Of a stretch of 64,000 nt of DNA, positions 22,201 through 32,696 are shown in pieces. The stretch comes from Telmatactis stephensoni (Eukaryota; Cnidaria; Anthozoa; Actiniaria; Isophelliidae): NCBI GenBank assembly GCA_029948255.1, contig JALIZF010001807.1, forward strand, positions 682,001 to 746,000. Reading direction: 5' to 3'. The translations under genes and the position numbers were made by a program. Positions within the stretch are counted from its first letter, which is position 1; every line of letters starts with the position of its first letter. The notes under the pieces were generated by a model. The model was not told the DNA's origin. It made no database searches and was given only the letters and a program-made list of their open reading frames with translations.

Positions 22201-25200
22201 ACTATACGAGTCTTGGTAGTGGCTTTATCAGGTCTCAGAATTGGAAAATGTGGCATATACCATCCTTCACCAGGTTTTCTGTCTTCTGGTGGTACTTTGT
22301 GAATGTATCCACGCTGAACGTAGCTCTGTATAACTTCATTGTAGTCTTTGCCAACTTGACTTGAGGATAGCAAACGTTTCTCTGTATTCTGTAGACGTCG
22401 TAAAGCCATACTATAACTATCAGGTAAAGAACGTCTGTCTCTCTTCCATGGCAATCCAACGCAATAATGACCATCTGTAAAAGTAAGAGATTCTGCTACT
22501 GTATTCTTGGCAATCCTGTCTTCAGGAGTGATCAGCTCTAAACTGCTAGGTTCCTCAATGTCCCAGAAACGACGGATAAGATTATTCAGCTCATTGTAGG
22601 CTGTAGCTGTAAATGTGTAGTTGGTACGAGCATTATCAAGTGGTGTAGTTGTTTGACCAATGCATGTCCATCCAAGTGGTGTTAATCTAGCTATTGGTTC
22701 TCCTGCCTGTCCTTTTACTTCCTTGATGGCACACATCAGCTCTGCATGATCCACTCCGATAAGAAGATCTACATTTGGTCGAGGTCCTGTTGATGGAAAT
22801 TCTATTGACTTCAAATGGCTCCATTCTTGCTTGTGTTGGTTCCAATCAACTGCTTTCATACTACCAGTCACTTTTTCAGCAGTGTAGGCTGAAGCTGCAA
22901 TGCTTGTATTTCCATCAAGGCTGCAAATCCTGAACTCCACAATAGAAGTATGTAGTGTCTCTTGGTTATCATTCAGAACATTTACAGTTAGCTCTTGAGG
23001 TGTTCCTTCGAGCCCGAGCTCTGCAGCAACATCAGCATTCAAATAAGTTTTGGTACTTGCATCGTCGAGAAGTGCGTTCACTTTTACTCTTTTGGTTCCA
23101 TTAATCACATACACAGGTACAGTTCTCAAAGCTATGAACTCTGTTGTTTGTGTCTTTTCTGTTGATAAAGTAGTTGTGTGTGATCTGTGTTCAGACTCCC
23201 CTTCCTTGGGAGGATGCTGTCGAGGCGTCCACCAGCCACTGCAACGACGCGAACCTTCACTCTGTTGTGATCTTGACGACTGGTTACATGCACTAGCACT
23301 TTGGAGAGTTCCACTTTCTTGAGAACTTGACACTGGTTTGGAGGTTTCCTTCACTTGGGTTGGGTTTCCGGTCGTCTCGGCATTTCTTTCATCTTGATGC
23401 AAAAGTCTGTGATGAAAATGCTGACAGTCACGCACTCCACAAACTCTACTCCTGGTGCATGATTTTCCTTGGTGTCCAGAGCCTAAACATCTATAACACA
23501 GACTTAGTTCTTTCGCCTTGTGCCATCGTTCCCTGGTACTCAATGACTTAAAATTGTCACAGTTCCATATTCCGTGAGCCTTGTTGCAGATCTTGCACTT
23601 CAGATAACTTTTACTCTCTTGCACAGATGATGGCGATGTAACAAAGGTTTTGGCAGAATTCTCTCTCTTACTACTTTCTTTGTTCAGTCCCTTTATGGTT
23701 TCCGAAGCTGTTGTGAGGAATTCTGACTCTTGATTGATAAATTCTCTGAGAATTTCAACAGACTCTTTCTGTTTATTCTCAAAGACCCAACAGCTGTACT
23801 TGGACAATAGATTTTCACTTAATTTTCGTTGAAGGGTAATGTACAACGAACCGTTTCCTAGCTCGCTTTCTTGACCAGCATCATGAAGATTCACAGTGAT
23901 CACGTCTAAAAGCTCTGCAAAACGTTCTAAGTCCTTTGCATTTCCATCGCGAATAGGTTTAAACTTGTCCAGCTCGTCCAGGCGAAGCATAATCTGTCTG
24001 CGTTTTCCACCATATTTTCTCTCCAATCTCTCTTTAGCAATCTCATATGCTGCAGCAGAGTGCCCAAGGCTGTCAATGACTCTCAGAGCCTCTCCTTCAA
24101 GACTATTACGTAGACGCAGTAGCTTATATTCTGATGTAGCTGTTGTTTTGTCGACACAAGACATAAAGGCTGCTTTCCACGATTCGTAGTTTTTCTTGTC
24201 CCCACTGAACTTCGGTATTGAAACACGTGTTAATAATCTTGACGAATCCATTTCCAATGATGAGTGCTGTGTAACGTAGTGTGATGATGGACGAGGACAC
24301 ATAGGCGTTGATGCTGCGGTATGCCCTCCAATGGGCAAGGTAAATGTATCTTGGGATTCCTGTAGTCTTTTAAACGATGAAGGTTCTTTATCTGTAATTG
24401 ATGAGGATCGGGTATCTTGTGGTTTATCCAACGATGAGTGTTCTTTATTCGATGTCGATTGGGTTTCCTGTGCTTTATGTAACGAAGAGTGTTCTTTCTC
24501 TGCAGATGCTGACTGGGTTTCCTTTAGACACAAGGGTTTTCTATCTGTTACCAAAGTATCACAGGCTTTCTGATTATTGAGCCATGGCGATTTTTGATCA
24601 GTTGGCGTGGATTGGGATCCCTGTGGTTTATCGTAAGATGACGGTCTTTCGTCGATTGTTGATGTCTGTGTTTCTTCAGAAAATAACGTTGATTCATCCT
24701 TTTGGGTATTTTGGCAACTAAGTACTCCATCTTTCGCTTGAGTTTTGTTGGTTTTGGATTCCTGTTCTTTTTCGGCCGGTGAGGGTAGTATATCCTTTTC
24801 ACTCCCGACGTCCTGTCTACTTGGTGTCTTGTTTGGCGCCACGTTATCTGGTTGGCGCGCCGGTTCGTCTGGGTCGACGTGTTCTTGTTGTAATAATTTG
24901 AAGCTTGATTCGATTTCTTTGACGATCTTGGATATTTCTTCTTCTTGTTTACTAACTTCTTGCTGTAGAATCTCTACTTGTTGCTGAGCTGGAATTTGTT
25001 TCGATGGTAAGCGTTTCTTTGTTTCGTTGCTGGGCGTAAGATTCCCCATGTTCGATGACTCAGCGCTTTTGTTTAGACAACCATTCACGATCTCCTCCGC
25101 TTCTTCGAATTCCTCTGCTATCGTTTCTAACTCACTTGAAAGCCGTCTTCCACTCTCTATATCTCCAGTACCTTCGTAGAATGTTTCCAGATCTTCGATT

Positions 25201-25364
25201 GTACCAATAACGTACTCCATTGCCTCGCTTAACGCATCCATTTGCTGTCTTATTTGTTGTCTTGACGATAGTCCGCCCTCTAATGTCATTAGCAGTCGAT
25301 TCCTTGTCTTGGTGAAAGCCGCTTTCGCTTTCGTCTTCTCTTTCTTCAGTCTTTCGATTGACAT
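19299..25364 (-). CDS. BEL/Pao gag-pol polyprotein
   Basis: A single 2021-residue ORF, starting 39 bases inside the 5' LTR. Order of domains: Ser/Thr-rich coiled N-terminus; DUF1759-type Gag from about residue 380 ('SIPKFSGDKKNYESWKAAF'); CCHC zinc knuckle near 620 ('CYRCLGSGHQGKSC'); DUF1758-type aspartic protease near 760 ('VNALLDDASTKTYL'); reverse transcriptase from about 1020 to 1200 with the catalytic 'YMDD' near 1163; RNase H-like region from about 1340 ('HTFVDASQEAYGAV'); integrase with HHCC zinc site (HH near 1657, 'CMECRR'), D in 'SVDYAGPF', D in 'LSDNGTNF' and E in 'GVHEIMVK'; and a C-terminal DUF5641 region. One oddity: between 'ERVVFGV' and 'ARHHAQ' the RT lacks about ten residues that BEL enzymes normally have there, so this copy may be catalytically impaired despite the open frame. 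Confidence 0.95.
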   Translation of the reverse strand: MSIERLKKEKTKAKAAFTKTRNRLLMTLEGGLSSRQQIRQQMDALSEAMEYVIGTIEDLETFYEGTGDIESGRRLSSELETIAEEFEEAEEIVNGCLNKSAESSNMGNLTPSNETKKRLPSKQIPAQQQVEILQQEVSKQEEEISKIVKEIESSFKLLQQEHVDPDEPARQPDNVAPNKTPSRQDVGSEKDILPSPAEKEQESKTNKTQAKDGVLSCQNTQKDESTLFSEETQTSTIDERPSSYDKPQGSQSTPTDQKSPWLNNQKACDTLVTDRKPLCLKETQSASAEKEHSSLHKAQETQSTSNKEHSSLDKPQDTRSSSITDKEPSSFKRLQESQDTFTLPIGGHTAASTPMCPRPSSHYVTQHSSLEMDSSRLLTRVSIPKFSGDKKNYESWKAAFMSCVDKTTATSEYKLLRLRNSLEGEALRVIDSLGHSAAAYEIAKERLERKYGGKRRQIMLRLDELDKFKPIRDGNAKDLERFAELLDVITVNLHDAGQESELGNGSLYITLQRKLSENLLSKYSCWVFENKQKESVEILREFINQESEFLTTASETIKGLNKESSKRENSAKTFVTSPSSVQESKSYLKCKICNKAHGIWNCDNFKSLSTRERWHKAKELSLCYRCLGSGHQGKSCTRSRVCGVRDCQHFHHRLLHQDERNAETTGNPTQVKETSKPVSSSQESGTLQSASACNQSSRSQQSEGSRRCSGWWTPRQHPPKEGESEHRSHTTTLSTEKTQTTEFIALRTVPVYVINGTKRVKVNALLDDASTKTYLNADVAAELGLEGTPQELTVNVLNDNQETLHTSIVEFRICSLDGNTSIAASAYTAEKVTGSMKAVDWNQHKQEWSHLKSIEFPSTGPRPNVDLLIGVDHAELMCAIKEVKGQAGEPIARLTPLGWTCIGQTTTPLDNARTNYTFTATAYNELNNLIRRFWDIEEPSSLELITPEDRIAKNTVAESLTFTDGHYCVGLPWKRDRRSLPDSYSMALRRLQNTEKRLLSSSQVGKDYNEVIQSYVQRGYIHKVPPEDRKPGEGWYMPHFPILRPDKATTKTRIVFDASAKCQDVSLNDMMYQGPKLQNDLVTVLLRFRHDPIALMCDIKEMYLQIKLKEEDRPYHRFLWRQLETEREPDVYEFERVVFGVARHHAQENQKTHPLAADTILNSTYMDDSMDSMPNVETAIELYEQLAQLWASAGMHARKWLSNSQEVLQAIPTADCVTEVDLDKDELPVTKTLGVTWSPKEDEFKFQVNQPKEKYTSTKRGFLKRIATLFDPLGFLTPYVIHARILLQNMWTKGLDWDEPLDATLEAKAQEWFDELLELSEIQIPRCLRLAAEVEEVTLHTFVDASQEAYGAVTYVRHVYKDGTVSCNLVASKSKVAPLHAVSIPRLELMSAIVGLRQAEKVGPVLRVDKPMWQFWSDSMDTLYWIRGQSRQFKPFVANRVGEIQKSTNPEQWRYVPTKQNPADLLTRGRSVTQLKDEKSWWEGPSFLKLDKTEWPTSKLEVKDRQTSEVRKQFRVKQDDSNTFMGITSENRLEPSRYSSWRKLTRVLARVMRFAENCLLPPKQRQLGPLSTKELISSEQLVIKQAQEQVFKEEIKSLKAGKSLTASSKILSLNPFVDQDGILRCNGRLCYADCLPWESRFPIILPKDHHVTKLIIKEHHERMQHGGTNQVLAELSTKYWILSPREAIRDWEKECMECRRRKTTPLKPLMAPLPAIRTRMSLRAFCQTSVDYAGPFITKQGRGKVCQKRYLCLFTCLSTRAVHLEVANSLDTDSFLNAFFRMASRRGLPEEVLSDNGTNFVGAHNELEALRRLDKDKIQDATSTYRVKWHFNPPLAPHFSGVHEIMVKAAKKAILAILGSADITDEELLSAVVGAEGLINSRPLTYQSANPADTIPLTPNHFLHGQLGGRFAPESVDTTAFNPKKRWRRVQELVRHFWHRWLKEWLPSLNSRKKWFHNRENFKEGDVVILMSSDTPRGKWPLGRIVKTHPGADGQVRVADVQVGKSIVTRPVVKLCPLEYQ

Positions 25365-25388
25365 GGTTTTCGTTGGTTGAAGACCTCG

Positions 25389-25399
25389 CTCTGCTACCA
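25389..25399 (-). promoter_or_regulatory. BEL primer-binding site (initiator tRNA-Met type)
   Basis: On the minus strand TGGTAGCAGAG begins 3 bases after the 5' LTR. It is complementary to the 3' end of eukaryotic initiator tRNA-Met (recalled sequence ending CTCTGCTACCA). Confidence 0.75.
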
Positions 25400-25402
25400 G
25401 AA

Positions 25403-25566
25403 TGTACGATACGATTTTACATTTTTTTTCTGAACTCGAACATCAGTCACACTCTTACACTACTAGACACGCTCGCTCCACTCGCAACGACCTCGTGCTC
25501 GACAGTTTAAACTACACAGCGCATGCGCGCCACAGGTAAACATTACATACATGTTTCTCCTGAACA
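25403..25566 (-). repeat. BEL 5' LTR
   Basis: The 164-bp partner of 18996-19159, differing at one position in the T-rich run. It contains the presumed promoter for the polyprotein. Confidence 0.95.
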
Positions 25567-25673
25567 GTAGCGGAGTGTGACATAACGTTTCCATGGTTGC
25601 AATTTCGTTGGATCTAAACATTCATTCAAGATGGCGGTGATCATGTAGAGTACCTCTCCTTCTTTGTTTTAAA

Positions 25674-25786
25674 ATGGGCCAGTGTTATGTTCCTGAGTGT
25701 AATCATCAATCTGAAAGCCACCTATGTAGATTCTATCGCTTTCCTAAAGATCCTATTCAAAGAAAAAGATGGATAGTAGCAATTAG
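25674..25786 (+). pseudogene. THAP-domain first exon, orphaned
   Basis: ATG 25674 opens 'MGQCYVPECNHQSESHLCRF' and 'PKDPIQRKRWIVAIR', the first half of a THAP zinc finger (C-x4-C pair and the RxW segment), then meets a GTAGGC donor at 25787. The continuing exon with the C-x2-H half was not found. Minus-strand YqaJ-like coding sequence begins at once on the other side, so this is probably an internally deleted transposon of the THAP/YqaJ type. Confidence 0.6.
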
Positions 25787-28700
25787 GTAGGCATTTTAGA
25801 AGGATTTCGTGACCACTGTCGACGCGTCCCAAACAATAGCACTAGGATAAGTTTGACCTTTGGTAATTCTTTTGACAAAAGCCAAGTTGGATCTTTCATT
25901 ATGGGTAATATGACAGTTTCCTTGGTTGTCCAGACTACAAAGTAGCACAAGTCCCTGCCTGTGATGTACATCTGACCTTGTACCTGGTGCCAGTAGTGGT
26001 GGGTCTTCTTTAGAGCATACCCCTGGTCTTTCTTTTCCATGCAAAAATTTGAGCAGGACAGGCTGTAACTAGGAATTTTTTTCTTTTTTTGTTGGACATG
26101 TTTAGTACTTCCAGTTTTAGTCTTCTTACAGACCAGGGATTGGATTGCACAAGGCGTTTTTTCACTACGTCTACAGGTTTTACGACTTTTTGGGAGCTTG
26201 AGGGCTGCTGGGGGGGTCTCTGCATTATTTCTTGCTTTCAAAGCATTTTGCCATTTGTGAAGCTTTGAAATAAAATTGAATTATATTACATATTAAATAG
26301 AGCAAACACACTTGAACCATGAAATGGAAACAAACTGTGTATTCCTCTATTTGTCATATACACTATTCTGGTTCAGGGATAATAACTATTAGGAACTAAA
26401 AATTAAATACACTAGTAATAGGATTCCATTTATCAATTAGACTCTGAAATGCACTAATAGGTATTTTGAAAACTACAGTAATAATATATTATTTTGATAT
26501 ATTTTGTGATATGGCATCAGTGGCGGATCCAGAGTAGTTCACTTAGTTTCCGGAAACTACTGAGATTCCAGAAAAAAGAATTATTGAGATAATACAAATA
26601 AAATATACAAATGGAACGAGTTAAATCGTATTTTACCTTTATTTGGACGCCATTTTGAATTATTTCCACAGGAAACCCACATGTTCCCAGGCTATTTTTG
26701 TAGCCTTTTCAAGTTTTGTTGAGGGAGGGGTCCCATAGGAATTTCTAGCTATCATAACGTGTTAGTTCACAGTTTGGTATCCCTGTGTGAACTACTGCAC
26801 CGGAAGTAAAACACCCCGCCAGTAGTTTCCGAAGTGATTCACAGGAAGTAAAACACCCCACAAGTAGTTCACACAGGAAACCCACAGTCAAACCAAGCAC
26901 AAATTTACCATTTCAACTTGATTCTGATTGGCTAAAATCGGCGTGAACTAGTTCAGAAACTACTGACAAAAGTATAAAAGGGCCAGCCTACCCTGGTGAG
27001 GTTCTTTGTACATTGGAATCTTCGAACTCGTAACGAACAGAATTAAACACATGATCGAACGAACTTTCTTCAATTGTGGAACTGTTGCGATTGAAATTCA
27101 ATGTAAACAAGGAAATTGGGCAAATATTAAGCTCTAAGTTTAAGCTTGAGCTAACAGTTTCCTCGGTAAGCTATATTTACAATTGATAGCTGATGTTTTA
27201 TATGAGTAGTTTTACTGAAATGTTCATAATACGCGAACTCTGACCTTCAAACAGTGCGTTGGAATTTGGTTTCTTGCTTCCCCCACTTCAAACAACCAAC
27301 CAAAAGATACTCATAAATATCTCTAAAATCCTAGGGAGATCGTGTAACAGCGCAATATAATTTCGGTTTTTAGTTTAATAATAGATATTCGTATTCTTGA
27401 TTTTCATTAGTCTCACATCCACCAGCATGGCAGCAAACTTTTAAGAACATAATTTCAAGCACAAACGTGGCAAATATAACTTATTTTAACTACAATTAGC
27501 AATTCAAAGTGTATATAAACACAAAATACTGTGATGTGAAAGAATTTGTAGTGATTTCCCCGGCTTTTCAGGCGCGTGACTTTGCGTTGTGTGACATAAC
27601 ACCGGCTACAACTTGCCGAATAAAACATTTTGTGCATCAAATTATTTCGATATAAGTTCAAAAATTATCTAAAAACACAGTTTCCTAGACCATATTTTAG
27701 AATAAAATCGATTGGATGTGAAATTAAATTTAGTTATATTTTTCTTGAACCTATGACGATGACTTGATCAGTGTCTGAGTTCGCATGATTTTGAAAATTG
27801 TAGTAATGTGTTTATAGTGGGTGCTAATGCTCAGAATTTGCAAAGTGTAAATGGTATATCATAGGATTTAATGATATTAAGTTTCGGTCGTGTTGGAAAC
27901 TACTCGGTCAAATGCTAGATCCGCCCCTGGGCATTACCTTAGCTGTTCTATTCCAGTTTAGGACATTTTTAAGCTGGCTCCTCCTGTTCATCAGGGTGAG
28001 GGATAGCCTCTCCCTGATGCGGTGTTCATAGCCAGCTAGCTGTGGCATGGCAGCAATAACCTATGATAAAATTCATATTAAAAATCTGTCAGATATTTGA
28101 TGCATGTAGATGCATGTATGAGCACATACATGGTCCAAATGATTAGAGAATGAGAACAAATATTTCATCAGTTTTTAAGTTTATTACATTTTGCTTATTT
28201 TTCTTGTTTGCATTAATTTTTTACATGATCTGTAATAGCACTAGTGTTATATACGAAGAAAAGCATTTACAAACTTTAAATCTTATAAAGTGATGTTACT
28301 TTGGAATTTTTACACAAGCATTGCTATCCATATCGAGGAGTCCTATATGATCTCAAGTTGAAGTTTATATTTGTGGTCTTTGCAGAGTTACATGTTCAGA
28401 AAAATAAAACATAAACTTTGATTTCTTTTTCATCCCTATGTGTATGTATGCTGAATAATGAACTTTGCATTTTGAAAATTAAGTGAGATATTTTAGCTAG
28501 TGGAGTTGTGATCAGACGTCAAAGTGATCCACATTTTCATTAGTTTTTTCGCGCCTTTGCCATCCAAGAAGTCACATGTATGATCAGCTCTCTCTCTCTC
28601 TATATATATATGTATTGAACTTTACATGCAATAAGCTTATAAATTACTGAACTTATAACACTGACCTTTCCCATGAATGTGGCCAAAGTAGCGTAGGGAA

Positions 28701-29250
28701 TTTTGTTCAGACGGAGAGCTTCCACCCACAGGCCCACTTGCCTGGCCGATTCCCTTATTGTGTACTAAAAAGCAAAAGTTGTGTTAGTCAGCTGGAACAA
28801 AATATCACTTCAAATTAAACAATAACTTTTCAATAATATTTAACAGAGAAGAATCAAGAAAAAGTAATTACAAGGGAAGACTAGTTAATATTAAGCTTAC
28901 AATCTACAATCTTTTCAGGAACGCGCGCGTTTCAGCAAAGAGTTCGTGTGAGGACGTGACGTCAAAAAAAATCCATAAAATCTCCCATAATTAAGCTATC
29001 ATTGCATGCATAAGTCTTTTTTACATACCAAGAAAAGTTCTTGAGCCTGTGTTGATTTCCAGTTTTTCTTCTTCTTTTGAAGAAGTTCAGAAGCAGTGAA
29101 TGCTTTTTGTGGTATTGCAGCGGCGGCTTTCATCATAGCTTCATCCCCAGCATTGCCGGTACCAGTGCTCAGTGCTGTCAACAAAGGATCAGCTGTTTTG
29201 TTAGCCGTTTCGCTTAGGCTAGCTAACATGTCTAAAGCTGTGGAACTCAT
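25783..29250 (-). CDS. Four-exon gene ending in a YqaJ-like remnant
   Basis: Exons: 29029-29250 (ATG at 29250), 28666-28764, 27938-28060 and 25783-26262. All three junctions are GT/AG and phase 0, giving about 307 residues with no internal stop. The N-terminus is Ala/Thr-rich ('MSSTALDMLASLSETANK'), and exon 3 is charged and helical ('YEHRIRERLSLTLMNRRSQL'). Exon 4 has a basic linker and the C-terminal part of a YqaJ domain ('ALKKTHHYWHQVQGQMYITG'). The catalytic half of YqaJ is missing, and the frame runs off into the THAP fragment at 25786. Either a truncated transposon gene or a host gene that lost its 3' end. The first three exons are unrecognised; the splice consistency is the main support. 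Confidence 0.5.
26518..27929. mobile_element. hAT-like element with 5-bp target duplication GGCAT, inside an intron
   Basis: The termini CAGTGGCGGATCCAGAGTAG and the complement of CAGGGGCGGATCTAG form short imperfect inverted repeats of the hAT CAGNGGCGGAT type. The flanks are GGCAT at 26513-26517 and 27930-27934. Internal sequence has repeated 'gtagtttcc/ggaaactac' motifs. No transposase is encoded. A 5-bp duplication would fit the hAT5 group rather than classical hAT (8 bp); that assignment is tentative. It lies in intron 3 of the four-exon gene, 4 bp from the splice donor. Confidence 0.75.
27218..27800. repeat. MITE with TIR CATAATRCGAACTC, nested copy
   Basis: 'ttcataatacgcgaactctg' near 27222 and its inverted partner 'gagttcgcatgattttgaaa' near 27778 bound about 580 bp. 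The left half is closely similar to 39004-39120. It is nested in the hAT-like element. Confidence 0.6.
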
Positions 29251-29543
29251 ATTTTATGATATAAAAGCTTTAAGAAAGTGTTCTCTGTCCAATGAAAGGT
29301 CGAAGAGGTGGTTAGAGACCGTACAAGCCGGTACCAAGAACATATTTTGGCGGGCTATCTTCCCGGCGGCCTCTGATTGGTGGAATTTCATACGCATGTG
29401 CAAAGAAACTCGAGGATCACTGGGCACGAATGGTATATTGAAGTTCGATGGAAAAAGACGTAAAAGAAACAAAAAAGACAAAGAGTAAAGAAAAAAAGCT
29501 CGACAACGGTCAAGGAAGGTTCTATGTAATTGCAAGTTATGTA

Positions 29544-32500
29544 CACTACTGGGCAATACTATGTGAAACACATGTGAAATACTATGTGAAATGTATGGGA
29601 AAAATTCACATGTTTTTCACATATTTTTCACATGTAAAACATGTGAAAAAACAATGTGAAAAACGTGTGAAACGGGGGGTCCTTTTCACACCCCCAAAAC
29701 CATGTGAAATTGAACTAAGAACATGTGAAAAAGTAGTCTCAAATCCACATATTTCTTAAGTGTTTCACATGTTTTCTAATGTGAAAATAGCATTATTTCA
29801 CATGTCTAACCCTGTGAAAAAGTTTATGGCTAAATAATTTTCACATGCCCCCTCATGTGAAAATACTTGCCCAAAAGATTTTTCACATGCTTTTTTCATG
29901 TGAAAATGTGAAAAAGTTTGGAAATGGATGTGAAAAAAAGCTGTAGTTAATTAGTAATTAGCAATTAAGTAGGTAATAATCATTAATAAATAAGAAGAAT
30001 GAGACTTATATTGAAGCAGCATTGTGAAATTTTATTAATTAATATTTATTACATGATCAGGTTCAGAAATACACACTAAAGATAAAAACAAACTTACATT
30101 ATAATAATTATTAACATCATCAAAAGCTTCGGCTAACCTGTCATACTTTTTCTGAAGGACAAGTTTTACATATTCATCTGTTGATCAAAGCATTCAAAAA
30201 GAAAATAATAAATCATTTATTTGTTAGATAAAATAGTACTATCTAAATAAAGATAATAATACTTAAGCTTATAATCTAAGATTCAGCTAACATGAATAGC
30301 AATTATAAATGAAATTAATTATTAAGTTTAACACAAGAATTAAGACTTCTTGCTCATAGCTGTATAATTAAATAGGCTGTATTAAAGCAATGCTAATTTA
30401 AAGTTAAAGTCTTATAAATTACAGTGAGGACACTTCAATCATGAACACTTCTTCAAGCTTTTTTAACCTTTCTACTGCCTCAAGCACTCTAGAATGAATC
30501 AATGAATTCAAATATATACACCAAGAGATCAAAATGAGTTGTATGTCCAAGCCAGTGGCTCAAGGGATGCCTTCAAAACAGTGACAAAAAAACTCGAAGT
30601 GTTCACTGTTCGAGCAGTCCTCACTGTAAAAACATAAAGTTCATGAAAGGCTCTTCTGTCCTTACCGGGAATGTTTAAGCTTACTGAACATCAGATGCCT
30701 GAGTCCCCTTCATTCTGTGTGAAAGTAGTTCGTCTGAACTATAATGTTCCTTGTCTTGAAGAACAGTAGCCCTTGTCACATCTTCTAGGGCTTCTGTGCT
30801 CATTTCGTGGTCATCTAACAGCGCTAGCTTCGACCTTCACGCTGGCACTACTACTGCCCAGTTTACTTGTCTCTTTCTAGCCAGCAAGCTATTCCAGTAG
30901 TGTAGGATTTTCTTTTAACGCTTTCAGGATAGCTTCTTCGGTGTTCATTTCATAATAAAAGTAATACTACAGTTAAAAAGTAAAGTAAACCAACAACTAA
31001 CTCAACGGGTCCACGATGAGATCGTTAAAGTATCAAATTTGCGCGCCTTTCTTGGTTTGTTTACAAATGGTGGTCGTATTTCAGTGAACAATGGACTCAT
31101 GACCATATTAGGAATGAGCACGTGCACAGCTCATGATGACCCATGTTTCTTTGCTCCAACATTCATAACAGTGCCATTTGCTAAACAAAACGCTCGTTTC
31201 AAGGAAAAGTTAGCAAAATTCAAGTGCAATTCTAGCCGCATTTGTCTATGTACTGTGTGTAAAGGTAAAATAATCAAATCTGGATAAGTAGTAGCAACAC
31301 CACTTGAAAATTTTTGGCAGCTACGATAGGAAGTTGCCAAGTTTTTCGTCTGATGAAGGAGCCGTCCCTCTCACACTTCAATAGATGTTTCGTTTACTCA
31401 CATGCAAGGAGCTACTAGCATCTCGTTCAGTAACTCATTTAAGCTGTAGTGACTCTTCCATAGACTCTGTGTTAGTAATGAAGAAGAGCATGAAAAGACT
31501 TAACAGCCCGATTGCGAGTATTTTACATCCAAAGAATCATTGGTTGTGCCTAAAGTCTTTAAATAAAGCTTAATGCTGCAGGACCCTGAGTGTATTGCAA
31601 GCCTGCTTGAGAGGTAAGCCCTAATCATGACTATTATTTAGGCAATAAAAACCGTCTTCCCTGTTTGGTAGCCTGAACAAAACAATCTTGATGTTTGGAG
31701 AATATGAGCAAGTGTACATGTTGACAGAGAGTGTTCTCCCAAAGGCTATTATTACCAATGTGATGTAGAATTGCTACAGTTTTTAACCTCATTTAAGCTT
31801 ATATAATAGCAAGAGCAACAAATTTTCAAAATATTTTTAAAAAGGTGACATGACTGAATTTATTTTCAGTTTGACTGGGTTCAGTTCATGAAGATGCCTA
31901 ACTGCATTGAATTCAAACTTGAAACAAAAGTTCTGCAAAGAATGAACCTGGACAATCTCTTTTAAACAATGAGGAAGGGGCTACCTGCCAACTGATGATG
32001 AGAAAGACCATGTGAGCATTCAGTTACAAAGGTGTCAACTTCACAGAGTTAGACATCATCAAGGCACTATCCTATAAAACTAAGTGTAGTGAGACATTCC
32101 ACTTTTTGACTTGGAAAGAAAGTAGCTGTGTTTGTACAGGTTGTATTTTTAAGAAGTCAGACATGACATTGAAGTGACATAATTTGCAAAAATTTTTATT
32201 CCAGATTAGTGTAGATCTAGATGACACTCCTCTATATAACTAGCTTGCTAGCTCAACTCCATGTGGATTTGGATGCGAAATGGCTATATGTAGATCAGAC
32301 ATACAATACTTTCACATGTTTTAGCTTTTCACATGCATGTGAAAATCATTGTTGTCTTGGTTGTAAAACATTGTTTCACATGTTAACGAATTTTCACATG
32401 TATTTTAACAGGCTTTTAAACAAGGTGAGAAATGTTTCACATGCATGTGAAAAAAATTAAATATTTTCACATGCATTTTCACATGGTTTTAACAGCGATA

Positions 32501-32696
32501 GGAATGTTTCACATGTATGTGAAATTGATGGAACATTTTCACATGCAGTTTCTTATGGTATTGATTGCCCATTGAAAATTTCACGTGTATGTGAAATTTT
32601 TCAACTTTTTCACATGTATTTTTGACATACTTTTTCACATGTTTGTACTTTTCACATATATTTCACATGTATTTCACATAGTATTGCCTAGTAGTG
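29544..32696. mobile_element. CACTA (EnSpm)-type element with subterminal repeat arrays
   Basis: The ends are CACTACTGGGCAATACTATG and the complement of CACTACTAGGCAATACTATG, with a 3-bp duplication GTA at 29541-29543 and 32697-32699. CACTA termini, 3-bp duplications and subterminal repeats together are the hallmark of the CACTA superfamily. About 29550-29940 and 32310-32690 are filled with dozens of direct and inverted copies of a decamer close to ACATGTGAAA, the likely transposase-binding arrays. The 2.3-kb interior encodes no recognisable transposase, so the element looks non-autonomous. Confidence 0.9.
30099..31287. other. Possible captured exons inside the CACTA element
   Basis: On the minus strand near 30099-30180 an exon-like segment ('VLQKKYDRLAEAF') ends at a GTAAGT donor. 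On the plus strand 31039-31264 encodes an 82-codon ORF with 'NARFKEKLAKFKCNSSRICL' followed by C-x2-C and a possible GTAAAA donor. Neither matches a family I recognise; CACTA elements often carry gene fragments, so transduplication is possible. Weak. Confidence 0.25.

Larger units (their letters stand above)
18996..25566 (-). mobile_element. Full-length BEL/Pao LTR retrotransposon
   Basis: The element runs from a left 164-bp LTR (18996-19159, the 3' LTR in element orientation) to a right LTR (25403-25566, the 5' LTR), each TG...CA on the minus strand. I see one base difference between them, in the T-rich run, so the insertion is recent. The flanks are a perfect 5-bp duplication GTAGC (18991-18995 and 25567-25571). 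A primer-binding site, polypurine tract and a single gag-pol ORF are all in place. BEL/Pao elements move through a cytoplasmic particle and integrate a DNA copy. No envelope-like ORF is present. Confidence 0.95.

Noticed and set aside
18996..25566. Endogenous retrovirus with envelope gene
   Set aside because: Domain order and C-terminal DUF5641 region identify BEL/Pao, and there is no ORF between integrase and the 3' LTR.
25800..25830. Cloning-adaptor-like 'gtcgacgcgtcc' as vector contamination
   Set aside because: The match is partial and sits inside a frame with YqaJ similarity; chance is sufficient explanation.
29550..29940. ACATGTGAAA array as a CRISPR-like or satellite array
   Set aside because: Units are 10 bp, occur in both orientations, have no regular spacers, and are confined to the two ends of a CACTA element.
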